NCBI GenBank assembly: GCA_027559495.1
Contig: JAMXSV010000003.1
Coordinates: 434,001-498,000, forward strand
Origin: Aurifilum marmelostoma
Lineage: Eukaryota > Ascomycota > Sordariomycetes > Diaporthales > Cryphonectriaceae
Length of the DNA: 64,000 bases
Direction: 5' to 3'
Positions 34,582 through 46,491 of the stretch are shown here, piece by piece. Position numbers and translations under genes: made by a program. The notes under the pieces are model-generated. The model did not search any database and was not told the DNA's origin. It saw only the letters and a program-made list of their open reading frames with translations. The first letter of the stretch is position 1; each line of letters opens with the position of its first letter.

Positions 34582-36242
34582 GGGGCGATTTGGTTGTACT
34601 GAGTTGAAGATATCTGCGTTGCATTCTCCTTGTCCTCGTAGGAGGCCGGGACCTATGTGCAATTAGAGCCTCGTCTTCTAGGCAATTAGATCAGCTGCGT
34701 AATGATACTAGGTAAGATTAACTGATTTGATGAGCACTTTATAGACGCTTGATTGAAGCAGAGAGCCGTGCGTTTAATTACCTGCAGAGAATTGTGAAAA
34801 CTAGCACACCCAGCCATGTCCTTTCTTCCTGTAATGAATATTTATGGGTTACAAACGATTCAAAAAGTAACTTATCTCGCACTTCGTATTATTCTCAAGA
34901 CTGAGACACCGCGTTTCCTCATTCAACCAGTGACCATGCCGGTGAAACCTGCTTCATGCGCATGGCTCCTTTCTGCCCTTGTGAATATTTCCCAACTCTT
35001 GCTGGGGAGTCTGTGCCACAGATTGTCCCACAATCTCCTCGCTTCCATTTGATGTAGTAAGCGCTTAAGTAACAATGCCTTTGATACCGCGGTCTTCCAG
35101 CTGGCCCGGAATACCGCCAGGTTGACGACTTCGGACCAATAATTATACTTTACGCAGATGACTGCATAACGGCATGGGTGCAGCCTGCTAGACTTCACCC
35201 GAAATGGCACCACCACGCCCTTCTCCAGCCCACCTGCTTCTTTTCTTGAACAATTCCTTCCATTTTCATTTTGAGAAAAAAAAAAAAGGGGGGGCAGAAA
35301 GAGAAACGGCGTAATGACTCATTCATGCTCCCTTTCACTCATCACAACCACGCCCTTTCCACACACGTCAGCACATGAAAAATGATATCTCAAAGAGCCA
35401 CTCGGCACTTTGACAGCACCGGGACGGCCGGCTCCATCTACCCCGAGATCACTTCGACCAAAGCAATACATGGAGCACCCGACAGGAAGGGGAGAAAACA
35501 CCGAAGTGCGGGGGATGACAAAAAAGGAGCATTGCTTACTTATGCATACGAATATCGTCACTCCCGCTTACCCGAAGGGAGAAAAAAAAAGGAAGGAAAA
35601 AAAAAGAGAAACAAACTCCTGACCTGTGATGAGAAAGCAATGTAACCCGGTGACGGAATCTCGTTTTTTTTAATCGTTAATTGCAAAGGGGAAATTAGGC
35701 ACTGCAGTGCACCAAGGGTAAAATCAGCACTACTCAGCTAAACCAAAAGAAAGTTGTGCATCCCCTCGGGATCATTTCCCCCTCTTTTGGCTTTTCCCGC
35801 AAACCGCATGCAGACTATTGGCCTTCCGGTGCTCCCCAAGGTTACGGTTGGGGCGAGGCACGATGACATCAAAGAAGGGGATGGTTTGCTTTTGCAGCTA
35901 ATCACCAGGGTGTGTCCATCTAGGCAATATTGCATTGGTCTGCTTTTGGAAGGTGGCTGAAGAGAACAGGGTCCGTGGGGAGAAAAGACGATATAATTTT
36001 ATATATATATATATGTATAAATATATACATTGAAGCCATGTCTATATAACACGCTCTGATGGTCCAAAGCAGACGGAACTATAGAGTTTGATTTGCTTCC
36101 ATGAACGATTGATTGTTTATTTACAGAGTGCTGTAATTAATAACTATAATAGACACCCTCTGTTTTTATTGCCCTCCCTTTCAGGCACTCTCTACCGGAC
36201 TCTCAAAGTGTCTGACGGCCAGAGACCCAAACACATTCCAAG
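34582..36242. other. intergenic region
   Basis: 1.66 kb of AT-richer sequence with short A and G tracts (35276-35296), A-rich runs near 35581-35607 and a TA repeat at about 36000-36029. It includes the promoter of the carboxylesterase gene. No gene seen. Confidence 0.55.
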
Positions 36243-38123
36243 ATGAGGACTCTTCCCTCGGTACTCCCGCTGGCCACGAGCCTCCTCCTCCCTCTTGCCC
36301 TCCTCACACCTGTAACAGCCCAGTCCAACTCCTCCGTGCCAATCATCGACCTGGGCTACGCAAAATACGCTGGATACACCAACACAACCGCAGGAATCAA
36401 CTACTACCGCGGCCTCCACTACGCCCAGCCGCCCACGGGCGCAAACAGATGGCAGAAGCCCGTCCCGATCGAGGCCTCGGCCAACTACACCGGCCAGACC
36501 ATCCAGGCCACCACCCAGCCGCCGGCATGCATACAAGGGTACCCGTCGTGGGAATACGCCTCAGCCCACGAGCCGGGCGCCTTCGCGGCCACCCCCCAGG
36601 GCCAGAGCGAGGACTGCCTGACGGCCGACATCCTGGTGCCCTCGGCCGGCAGACAAAACATCACAGGCGGCCTGCCCGTCATGGTCCAGATCCACGGCGG
36701 CGGCTACACCACGGGCAGCGCCACCAACTACCCCGGCGACGCCATGGTGCACGCCTCGGGCGGCGGGCTCATCTACGTCGCGATCCAGTACCGCCTGGGC
36801 ATCCACGGCTTCCTGGCCGGCTCCGACGTCGCCGAGAACGGCGTCCAGAACGCAGGCCTGTACGACCAGCGCCTCGCCCTCGAGTGGGTCCAGCGGCACA
36901 TTGCTGCCTTTGGCGGCGATCCAGCCAAGGTCACCATCTGGGGCGGCTCCGCGGGCGGCGGCAGCGTCACCTACCAGCTCATGGCCGGCGGGGGGTTCGG
37001 CGTGCCGCCCTTCCGCGCCGCCATCGCAGAGTACCCCTGGTGGCAGCCCCTGCTGAACAAGAGCACGCAGGAGCTGCAGTACAGGCTGGCGCTGGACGCG
37101 GCCGGGTGTGCGGACGTCAACTGCCTGCGGGGCCTGAGCGAAGCGGAGCTGACGAGGGCCGGGCAGGTGGATTTTAACGTGTCGTATCCTGGTGTGGGAG
37201 ACGGGTATGGGACGTTCTGGTTCGGCCCTGTGGTGGACGGGGAGTTTCTGCTGGATCTGCCTGATATTGCTTTCAAGAAGGGTGAATTCTTCAAGGTGCC
37301 GCTGCTGGTTGATCGTGAGGGCTATGAGGGGTATATCTTTTCGAATTCCAGCCAGACGAACCAGGTGGAGGAGACGACAGATGTAAGTGTTGCCCACCCC
37401 CCCCCCCCCCCCCCAACCTCCCCCTCTCGTCTTTTTGTCTCTCTTTCTTTTCTTGTTCCCTATTCATCAAGGTGTTGGTATGGAATCTGACTCTATATGT
37501 AATCAGGCCGAATATCTCTTCCCTAGTGCCGGACCTGCTTTCTTCTCCAGGCTGTATGAGTTATACCCACGATCAGCCTACAACTCGACACTGTTCCAGC
37601 GCCAGAGCTGGTATGGCGATTTCATCATTGTCTGTAAGTAAACCGCATCATTTCCCTCTCAAACAAGTCATTCCAAGCTTGACTTGACAACGTCAATGGT
37701 ATTGATGACCCCTCAGGCCCGACATACCAGATGGCCACCTCCGCCGTGGACGAAAATACCAACTCCTCGGCCGTGTTCAAGCTCGTCTTCGACGCCGGGT
37801 CCCAGGTCCACGGCTCCACGGCCCCCTTTCTGGTCAGCGAGTACATCGACTGGCCCGCGGCCAACAACCACACCCTCGCGGCCATCATGTCGAGCTACTG
37901 GATCTCCTTCGCCTCCACCTTGGACCCGAATCCGCTGCGGGCCGCCGGCGCGCCGTACTGGCCCAGCTACATGAGCGGCGGGGCGGGCACGGCGGCCGAG
38001 GGGGAGAGCGTGGGGTTTGAGGTGCTCGACATTACGTATGGTGGCATCAGCTCGACGCCGGACCCAGATGCGAGGGTCCAGTGTGAATTTTTCCTGAACA
38101 AGGGGTACACGCTGAGGAATTAG
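36243..38123 (+). CDS. secreted type-B carboxylesterase/lipase
   Basis: Extracellular alpha/beta-hydrolase of 557 residues that should cleave carboxylic esters. Three exons: 36243-37382, 37507-37633 and 37717-38123; introns are 124 nt (phase 0) and 83 nt (phase 1). A signal peptide covers about residues 1-26 (hydrophobic core LLLPLALLTPV, likely cut after TA-Q). Family motifs: EDCLTADILVP, oxyanion-hole HGGGY, and nucleophile elbow WGGSAGGGS with Ser236. The acid is probably Glu362 (REGYEGYIF), and His453 (VHGSTAPF) corresponds to the usual HGSELPY histidine. Several NxS/T sites fit secretion. The first intron holds an 18-base C run. The usual carboxylesterase length is about 540-580, so it appears complete. 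The substrate is unknown. Confidence 0.9.
37397..37414. repeat. poly-C tract in carboxylesterase intron
   Basis: A run of 18 C within the first intron. Its exact length is likely unreliable. Confidence 0.8.
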
Positions 38124-38369
38124 ATGTCCGATGAAGCCATTTGGAATGGTCTCTCTTTGGGCTTGATACCATGACTGAAGATCGCCTGGTAGCTACTTAC
38201 ACAGAGACGACCTGGCCTACCGCCAGAGACGATGCAACCATTACTTAGATCTCAAACTTTAGCATGAATCCACAGTTCTGGCGTGTAAAAACAACGTATC
38301 TCGAATCTCGATTGTCTAAGATATCTTGTCTCGGACTTGTCCATGCCGAAAATGAGGTTCCAACATCCA

Positions 38370-39756
38370 CTAAATTCTCTCATGATAGACAGTCTCAACA
38401 CCACTCGAATGGTCGTCCCTGCTTCGCCCAGAGAACTTGGTCGACACGCGCGCCACCCTCCCCGGCACACTCGAGATGGTGCTGCGGATCGCCCAAGGCG
38501 CGTCGCTCTCTGAGTTACCCCAGGTCGTGACGCTGACGTTGTCATTAACAGCATTATCCTTGTTCTTCCTTCTGGCCAGTAGAATCAGGCCAGTCACGAC
38601 CAAGACAGTGACAACGACAGCTACCGATGTCGCGATGCCTGCGATGACGGTCTTGCTCAGTCCTTTTCTCGCCGCTGGTGGAGCGCCTTGAGAGCTTGTG
38701 GGCGAGGGTGGACTGGGTTGTGGGCGTGATGTTGTGGCCGTGGTTGAAGTGCTTGTTGAGGTTAGTGACCCAAGGTTGGGTGAGCTTGGCGACAATTCGC
38801 TGGACGTAGTACTGGGTAAGATTGAGGCTTTAGGTTGACTTGGAGTCAAAGTCGAGCTCGTGGTGCTGCTGGGCGTGATACTTGTCGCATGCGACTGAGT
38901 TGTTGAGGACGACATACCGGACATTGTTGGTGTGCTGGATGGGACGGCGTGAGATGTTGATCCCGTCGAAGAAGTAGTTGAGAGACTGCTTGATGTAGTG
39001 CTGCTCCACCCATCTCCATGCGCGGACGGGTTGCTCTCTGTTGGTGGTAGTGGAGGAGGAGGAGGTGGTGGTGGCGGTGGGGGCAGAGGCGACGACGGCG
39101 TCACAGAGAGGATGCTGGTTGTGGAGGCTCCAGAGCCACCGATGGACGTGTGGGACGTGCAAGCATGGTTCATGTTCTCGCCGCTAGCATCATCGGCGAT
39201 GTAGACTTGTGTACGGGAGTCGCCTCCACAAGCCTCGAGAGAATCACCACTGCAGGGCTTGTCACAATTGTCAGCCAGGGTCTTCAACATCCAGCAGCCT
39301 TCGAGTGCCGTGCCGCAGTAACCTGTCCAACTCTTGTCAGCATATTGTGAGTTCGACTCAGTACTCAAGCGTCAGTAAAGGCAAATCATTCCAAGAGTGT
39401 AATTAATGGGACTTGGAGGGGAAAGACCTACATGTCGACGATGCCTCGAGCCCCATCAGCGGGGACTCAGTGTCTCTGCACAGCGTCGCACACAGGCCCA
39501 CTGACATCCCAGTCTGTGACTGCGCGTGCTGATCTGTAAAGACATTCTGGAGCGGATTTGCGTGGATGTAGCAGCCGATGAAGTGGTAATTTCCGACATC
39601 TGAAGGTGTGGGTATCTCAGGCACCGCGGGAAGGAGGCCACTGTCTGGAGGGGCAACTGTCCTCTCGCCTATCGTGGGCCATAGAGCTGGTGCTGCCCAG
39701 GAAGAGGAAGAGTTATGGGAAGGCGCCAACGACAAACCTGTCAGGATCGAGATCAT
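38370..39756 (-). CDS. WSC-domain single-pass membrane protein
   Basis: Cell-wall-sensor-like protein of 425 residues. Two exons, 39756-39432 and 39322-38370, with a 109-nt phase-1 intron that splits the WSC Cys pair (SSTC/YCG). The WSC domain (about 55-145) begins HFIGCYIHANP and includes MSVGLCATLCRD, GLEASSTCYCG, DNCDKPCSGDS and ACGGDSRTQVYI. A polyproline stretch and a long Ser/Thr-rich stalk (likely O-mannosylated) follow. One transmembrane helix lies at about 330-353 (TVIAGIATSVAVVVTVLVV), then basic RRKNK and a short cytoplasmic tail. The layout is that of Wsc stress sensors or WSC-containing wall proteins. The signal peptide from ATG 39756 is weak, so an upstream exon may be missing. 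The gene is convergent with the esterase. Confidence 0.85.
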
Positions 39757-41810
39757 GGTTCCTGCACGTTGTTGAGTTGTTGTTCAGAAAGGAAGGCACG
39801 TTGCGAGATGTACGGACGGCACGTGAATTTGTGGTGCCTTGGTTGGCCTTCTTCTGCAATGTATTTTCTTCTGATTTTCTGAAGGGCGCTCTTGTCTTGC
39901 AGGTGACTTGGAAAGAGGCAAAGCCCTTCCTCCCAGTCAAGCAGAAGCGAGATCAAGTCGGGGTCCTGGTATCGAAGCCCACGTCGATGTCGTGTGATGG
40001 GGAAACGGAGATATGGCCTCTCAGTCACTGAAGAGCTTGACTCAGAGAGGCTGTTGTAGAAGTGAGGTGATGTGACTGCCTCCGAAGCAAATCGAAAGCA
40101 GGCGCCAGCAAGTACCTGTCACTTTTCGCAGAGGCGTAAATCAGTAAAATCTAACTTGGTATCGATACAGCAACAGACGTAGTCAAAGAGCATGCAGCTT
40201 TTCTCCCATACACGAGCTCAATTTGAGTGATCAATCCACAGACCAGGCCCTCGTGTTCTTTGTTCTTAGGCTATGGCCGTTGCTTCTTTCTTAGTCCATC
40301 TCAGAGTATAGAGGCAGTACCTATCATCACAATTTCTTCTATTTATAATCCCTCTTACCCCCAACAATTTGATCAGTGAAGTACTGTTATACATAATATT
40401 CTTGACCATAAATATGATGTACAAATGCTTTCAAGATCCGATGAGATATCATTGAATACTCAACGGCCTGTGATCATTTGTGCACGTCAAAGTCGAGATG
40501 GATCTCAATGTCATAATCTCAAGAGGCATTGTTGATATCTCGTGAATCTCAGCCTTCAAGAGGCATCATTTATGCAAGTAATTAGAGCAGGATGTCTGCT
40601 AGGATCTCCACACAGAAGTCATGACCAGTCAAGGATGCTGGAGCTGATATCAGGAACTGATGTGCCTCAACTCACATAAGTCGTCGAGCTCTCCAAACTT
40701 GCAACCTCATGCTTTCTCCGAAACGCAGGAGAGAAAAGGACCAATGAGGGATAAGATAGCGATGCAGCTGCTCTGTGGCTTCCTTTCAGGTTACCGTATA
40801 TGTCTGCCCGGTTATGCCAAGGGCCTCCTGTAGGTGTTGCACTCATTCCCAGAATGCAACTATTCAAGAGTAGAAGTCGAGCCTGTTGCGTATCTGCCTA
40901 AGCAACGGTCTCTGCTCTCTTTGTTGCTCACAGAACCCGCAGTAATGAATGGTTCAACACATCTGTGTAGTTCGGGCCAAACACGGCATGTGGCATCCAA
41001 GTTTCCCATGCAAAGCTCGGTAGTCTCATCCAGCCGCAGTCAAGCATATTTTGCAATGGGGCACAGGCACATCCAGGCTGTGCAGCCACGATCCTCAACT
41101 TTCTGGGCATCTGTTGTTGCCGTTCCGAGGCTTGTGTCAAGCCCGGGCTCAAGATCCGAATACGTGATTACTTGCAACTTCGAGTTGAGGTGCGAAACTA
41201 CTTAAGGTTGGCGATTCAGGGGGTTCATACTCCATGCGACATCAGATGAAAATGTCAATCATTTCCGACCCAAGTCGACGTTCAAACAATAGTGGCTTTT
41301 CTCGTTTCGGCATCAACGTCTGATCCCAAACATGATCACCCGAAACTCGCTGACTGGTGTCGTTGTGCCTCTATTCTTTTTCAGCCGCCTTCATCTGAAT
41401 TGTTCCGAGACGTGCACTATACCCCGAGCTGCTTACAAGCAGGAAATTAAGTAGTGTTTTTTCGTTATTGTGCGGGGTGGCAGTGTACTCGATCTATCCG
41501 GACATTCCATCTTATCATCGTGTTCTGGTTTCACCACAGCGCTCAAGCCCCTCCTCACCCCAGGAGTTACGGGCGACGGTGAGAATGGCGCAACCCACTG
41601 CGATCATTGATCAAATAGGGCTTTGACTTTGTATAAATAAGCGTCCGCCTTTCCCTCAAACTTTCTCATGACAATCTTTGTTCATCCTACAACGCATACA
41701 CACTCTTCTTGTACATTGATAACTTTCCTTCTTCGTAAATATCCTATTTTTCTTGCTTCACGGCTGCCGGACAGCAGATTCCATTCTCCTTACATCACAA
41801 ATCAGTCAAC
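39757..41810. other. intergenic region, about 2 kb
   Basis: Divergent space between the WSC gene and the small secreted protein gene. It is AT-richer around 40250-40600 and includes a short imperfect duplication (CAAGAGGCATT / CAAGAGGCATC, about 40519 and 40557). Open frames such as 40834-41205 look spurious. Confidence 0.5.
41632..41639 (+). promoter_or_regulatory. TATA box of the small secreted protein gene
   Basis: TATAAATA lies 172 bp before the ATG at 41811, followed by a pyrimidine-rich leader. Position and sequence fit a canonical TATA element. Confidence 0.6.
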
Positions 41811-42210
41811 ATGGTTTCCATCAAGTCTCTCTTCCTTGTATGTCAAGAATGATGATATCCATCTCATGCACGCAATCCCTATTTGTATGGGCTGTTTTCT
41901 TTTTTTCCTAACCACGGTTTTCTCTTTCAGAGCCTCGCCGTCCTCGGCGCTGTCTCGGCTGCTCCTCACCACCAAGGCAAGACGGGCGGCGGCGGTGGTG
42001 CCGCAGGTGGTCTCGCCGCTCTGCTGGGCGGTGGCGCCGGTGCTGGTGCCGATACTGCAACGGGAGCTGACGCCGCCAAGGGCGCTGCTGATGGTGAGTC
42101 AAGTCTGGATGAGTGTTGTGAGAAGAGAGAAGGAGTAAGTCGTTCACTAACCCGCTCTAGGTGCCGGTGCTGGCGGTCTGGCTGCCCTCTTTGGTGGCGG
42201 TGCTGCTTAG
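41811..42210 (+). CDS. small secreted Gly/Ala-rich protein
   Basis: A predicted secreted peptide of 79 residues; I do not recognise the family. Three exons: 41811-41837, 41931-42093 and 42161-42210, with introns of 93 and 67 nt carrying consensus ends (GTATGT...TTTCAG; GTGAGT...CTCTAG) and phases 0 and 1. The first intron falls inside the signal peptide (MVSIKSLFL + SLAVLGAVSA), with likely cleavage before APHH. The mature part is almost only Gly, Ala, Leu, Asp and Thr. It contains an imperfect repeat, GGLAALLGGGAGAGA and GGLAALFGGGAA. There is no Cys, so it is not a hydrophobin or a Cys-rich effector. A TATA box upstream and two well-formed introns argue that it is a real gene despite its size. 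A structural or surface role is only a guess. Confidence 0.7.
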
Positions 42211-43488
42211 AAGATGACTACTCGAGTGGCCTATACAGAGAGAGATTGCACAGTCAGAGGATGGTCTTGTTTATATGGACGGCATGTGCTGTATTTTGCA
42301 TGCTATAGATCACACACCTTACAACAACCTGTTCGCACCAATAGACGGTGCATAATGCAACTTCCCTTTGATCTATTTTCCTGGTTCCAAGCTTTGCATC
42401 GTCATGCAAACAAGCCCACCGTAGTGAAGTCTTCGTGACAAGCCCTGTCTGGCTCATCCACAGTGAGGGACACTTGAGGCTTTGAGGTGCAGCGTATAAC
42501 CATGAAGTAATGAGATCTCATACCACCTCTAATAGTTCAGTAAGGGAGGGCAGCCTCGCCATGGTTTGGAATGTTGATACCAAGTCACTAGGCCATGTGG
42601 GAGCTGACACCTAGGAAGGTTCTAGAGAATAGTGATCAAGTTGCAGAAGCACATTCCAGACGGCATGAAGGTAGCTTGATGGCACACGTTCTTGATGAAC
42701 GAGAGCAGGAATCAATCCCAAGATCGACTTGTTCCTGGTTCTATGGAAATCAGAAGCAAGGACGCACTTTGCGCGGTTAGTGGAAGAAGGTGCTCATTCA
42801 TGTGTTCTTGTTTGCTAGAGAGGGAGTCAATGCCCAGCGCGTCAACAATCAATCGTATCCTGATGGCCTCCTTCCCAGGACCCGGTTCCAGGTGCCTGTA
42901 GTCAGATGGTAGGGTCCACAGACAATGGGGGGAATGTCGACAAGTGTTGCATGGCCAACGTGAGCCAACAAGGGCTACATCTACGTCTCCCGCATCCACA
43001 AGCTAGCTAGAGCTTCTCTTCCTCGCTCCTCATCTTTTCACACCCACGTATAGCACCCCGAATTGACTGTTGACACATTCATCATCGTTGTGAGAGTCAC
43101 GTGTTCGTGTGTGTCGGGCTAGGCCGTTATATGGCCCCTTTTTTTACTTTTCTTCTGTGCCCACGTTCGAGGATGACTCCGTCTGCGACAGTGGGATGCT
43201 ATCCTCGCTGGTCTCCTTGCAGAAACAGATAGTCACCGCCGCATTTGTCATGTGCGCACTGGGAACGGATGGAACAGCCGGCTGGTTGGCTGTGGGTGGG
43301 CTCATGTTCCTCTGCCGATTATAATAATTCTCGCCGCTCATCTCTGCATTGTGTTAGAACTTGGCACTGAGGACGTTGATGTGAGGTGGATCCGAATCAA
43401 TCCATACGATGTATCTGACTAAGAAGAACACTACGGACGCAAACAGATGTGATGACATCCCCCTGTCCCCGCGTCAACCTCCCGCCCT
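42211..43488. other. intergenic region
   Basis: 1.3 kb without a supported gene. A 65-codon frame on the minus strand (43144-43341) starts with a real ATG but has no other support. Confidence 0.5.
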
Positions 43489-43779
43489 CTATTTGTTCTT
43501 GCCACGATGTTTCTTCGCAGCCTCCTTTGTGCTCTTCTGGGCCTTGCGGATCTCCGCGCGTGCCTCACGGACGCAGTGGAAGCAACCATTCAGGGTAGAA
43601 TGGTAGCCATGTTTGGGGCACTTTTGAAAATGTCCCTTGGCCAGGCACCGATGGAGGTTGCCATGGAGCTTGCAGAAGGGGCTATGCAGATTACCATTGA
43701 TGTCAGCATGAACAAACTTTGCTGGGCCCTTCTCAGATGAATCTGAGCCATGAGAGGAAGGAGAGGCAGTGGACGACAT
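43489..43779 (-). CDS. small Cys/His-rich protein, unknown
   Basis: A 96-residue single-exon protein from ATG 43779 (MSSTASPSSHGSDSS). I do not recognise it. After a Ser-rich start, the core reads SPFCKLHGNLHRC, then HFQKCPKHGYHS, then LNGCFHCVREARAEI. This gives five Cys and several His in spaced C-x2-H, C-x2-H and C-x2-C arrangements, suggesting a small zinc-binding module. The C-terminus is a basic helix (RKAQKSTKEAAKKHRGKNK). There is no signal peptide, so it is probably intracellular and could bind nucleic acid. The Cys/His spacing is orderly and the composition differs from random frames nearby, which is why I call it. Confidence 0.55.
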   Translation of the reverse strand: MSSTASPSSHGSDSSEKGPAKFVHADINGNLHSPFCKLHGNLHRCLAKGHFQKCPKHGYHSTLNGCFHCVREARAEIRKAQKSTKEAAKKHRGKNK

Positions 43780-45133
43780 GGGGGTGTACACACCAGTTGT
43801 GGGTGGACAACATCTTGATTGATCCCTTGTGCTCTCTGCTAGGGTTGTTTGGTTGTTGTCTGATTTCTTGTTTCCAAGGCGGCGATATGATGTATAGCTA
43901 AACCTGCTCGAAGATGTTAGTCATTATGGGAATGAGAGAAAGGTGAGATCGAATAATCAATTGGCTTGCCTTGTAGACAGCTTGACTGTCAACAACAGGT
44001 GGACACAGACTCTATCGGCAAATGAGTGCAAGTGTCAGGATGAGCAGCGAGGCTGTTTGAAGGGTGATTGGCTTCAAGTGTTCTTCTGGGGATGTGAAAG
44101 GATTGAGATGAGGTATGTATTGTTGCTGGTGTACGGCGTGGAGGGCAGCTGCTCTGATGTTTATGTTTGATGTTCGGCGCAGCTCCAAGATCAAAAGGAC
44201 TGATCTCAAGTCTAGGCACTCTATTAAATACCAGCCAGTGCCCTCTGGACCTAACATTTCGAGAAGGCTCTTTCCTGATCGATACAGATCTATAGTTCCA
44301 TCGATGCAATAGGAAAATGGAAGAGCAATCCCCTTCACTCAGGAACCCCGGAGTTGGGACGATGCAACCATTGGATGGGAGACAACAATACGTCTGTACA
44401 ATAAGTAAATTTCTGCATCTATGTTTTGTCCCTTATTCTATGCAAAATCGACATGTGAGATTCAGGAGTGGAGCATTTGTTCCCCTTTACTCTGCTGCAA
44501 GGGTTGGATGTAAATTGGTGATGATACTTCGCGAGTTGAAGTGAACTCGAGTGTTAATTACTGTAAAGGCCCAGTCTACCACACTGATCACACGTAACCC
44601 AGACCAGATTGAGCACTGTATTCTTTTGCATTCAATGTAAGAGGCATGTATATTTGTATATACCAGATGCCAGTGGAGCTGTAACTGGCCCAGCAAATCC
44701 AGTCAAACATTGCCAAACCTGCAGCAGATGAACTATCCACACATTTCAGCAGCATCGAAGGGCAAATTGATGGCAGCAATGAGAACATTCGATTGGGTTC
44801 CACCTGGGCAGCTGTTGCCAACAGCTTTTACTAACCCTGGATACCTTCATAGAACATTACATGATGCATGGAGAGTTGGCAGTTAATATCCAAGTATGAT
44901 CACACTGTTGAGATCCTCAACAGCCGATCGCATTTCACAGTACAAACTCAGGCTGATGTTCATCAAATTGCAAAGAACCCAGATTCTAATCATTCGTCCT
45001 GGCCCAGTCTATGAAGAACAATAGTAGTGGTGCAGAGAATGCCTTTCGCTTCACCCAGCCCGACCCACCTAGTGATTATTCCGCCCAAGAGCACAGTCGC
45101 CTTCACCCATCCAGCAACAACACCACAGCAGGC
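43780..45133. other. intergenic region
   Basis: Upstream region of the Cys/His-rich gene and 3' flank of the 295-residue orphan. AT-richer than the genes; nothing recognised. Confidence 0.5.
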
Positions 45134-46021
45134 TCACTCATCAAAGGTCCCAAACAGCCTGTTACCGTCATCCTCCCCTCCCCTCCCATAGACCACAAAC
45201 CGCCTCGAAGCACCAGGAGCCCTCTCCGCCCGGTGCAGCCTAAAGTACCAAGGCCAGCCCACCATTTCCCTCGAGACCTGCCTGACGAGCTCCCTGAGCA
45301 CGCGGGCCCTACCCGCGACACCCTCACGATCAGCAGCGCCGCCGCCGCCGCCGCCAGGCCCCACGGGGTTGCTGACCGAGATGCCCACGACCACGTCCTC
45401 GAGGCCCGCCGCCACCGCCTCCCGCACCATGGCGCTCAGGGCGCGCAGCGTCTGCTCGGCGGCCGGGACCTCCTCGGGCGCGATCTGGTCCTGCTCGTGC
45501 TGCGCGGCCGGGCGGCGGCCGAGGGCCTTGGCGCGCTCGAACGAGGTGGTGCCCGAGGCGAAGGTCCAGCTCAGGTTGGGGAACACGGACGGGGTCGGCG
45601 CGTGCGTGCAGCCCTTGACCTGGCAGTAGAGCAGCTCTCTAAACGGCTCGATGTAGTTGCGCCTGGTCGCGGGGGAGTGGTCGTTCTTGAACCGCCCGCA
45701 CTGGAAGTCGTGGTCTATGAAGTCGAGGTAGTCCTCCTGCTGCTGCGACAGGAGTCGGCTTGCGGCTAGGTAGTCGGGCAGCTCGGCGAAGGCGCCGGTG
45801 TTTGGCACGAGGAGGGCGAGGAACTTGTCATTGCGGGCCTGGTCAGTAGTAGATGGCGTGCTCGACTGAGGGGAGGCATCAGAAGAGGAGGGGGGAGAAG
45901 AAGGGTAGGACCCTACAACCGCGACGATGACGGACGGTGTATCAGCAGTTTGCTGGGCTGTCAGAGTCTCGCCACCCACCTGGGCTACCTTCACTTCATT
46001 GCTGCCCACAGAGATGGCCAT
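45134..46021 (-). CDS. conserved-looking hypothetical protein, 295 residues
   Basis: A single-exon protein from ATG 46021 (MAISVGSNEVKVAQ). I do not recognise the family. The N-terminal 60 residues are Ser/Thr/Pro-rich. The central part (about 65-150) looks folded: FLALLVPNTGAFAELPDYLA, QEDYLDFIDHDFQCGRF, NYIEPFRELLYCQVKGC and NLSWTFASGTTSFERAKALG. A later helix-rich part contains LEDVVVGISVSNPVGPG, a Gly run, and RVLRELVRQVSREMVGWPWY. Signal peptide and membrane segments are absent. The opposite strand is also open for 252 codons (45011-45769), but that frame is Arg/Leu-rich and looks like a GC-driven shadow. It could have a further exon downstream; no clear splice signal was found. Confidence 0.55.
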   Translation of the reverse strand: MAISVGSNEVKVAQVGGETLTAQQTADTPSVIVAVVGSYPSSPPSSSDASPQSSTPSTTDQARNDKFLALLVPNTGAFAELPDYLAASRLLSQQQEDYLDFIDHDFQCGRFKNDHSPATRRNYIEPFRELLYCQVKGCTHAPTPSVFPNLSWTFASGTTSFERAKALGRRPAAQHEQDQIAPEEVPAAEQTLRALSAMVREAVAAGLEDVVVGISVSNPVGPGGGGGGAADREGVAGRARVLRELVRQVSREMVGWPWYFRLHRAERAPGASRRFVVYGRGGEDDGNRLFGTFDE

Positions 46022-46491
46022 GTTGTTGTTGATATTCAGGAACAGTCTGGAGTGGTGATACTTACCAAGTTGAGTGATGATCGATTGGGTAAGGCTCTTC
46101 CTTGTGTGCTAGTTGTTGAGAAATACGAAGAGGGGGGAAATCAGATTGCAGCCGCTGGAGTGAGGTGATTTGATTATGTAGTAATTACTAGGCAGTGGCA
46201 TACATACCACATCAGATTCATTGTTGAGGCACAATGATGGTTCACCTAATTATTGCGAGGTCAGAGCTTACAACAGCATTGTAGCTCTCAGCCAAAGCTA
46301 TATCCCTACAGGAACAACGGTTCTATGCGCCTACTAACAAGGACCATGTCTTCTCCCCAGTCAAGGGCCACTGTAATGAGTGCCGAGAAATTGAATAAGG
46401 ATGTCCCTTGCCAGCATCCATCGCCAGCACAATGAACAAAGGCTCCTTGTCAGGCTACACACAAGGGCTTAGTATCTTTCGATAATTGGCC

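Noticed and set aside
43144..43341. 65-codon minus-strand frame starting MSGENYYNRQRN
   Set aside because: It has a true ATG but no family resemblance, no intron signals and no promoter motif.
45011..45769. 252-codon open frame antisense to the 295-residue orphan
   Set aside because: Arg/Leu/Gly-rich low-complexity sequence with no domain; the minus-strand frame looks more protein-like.
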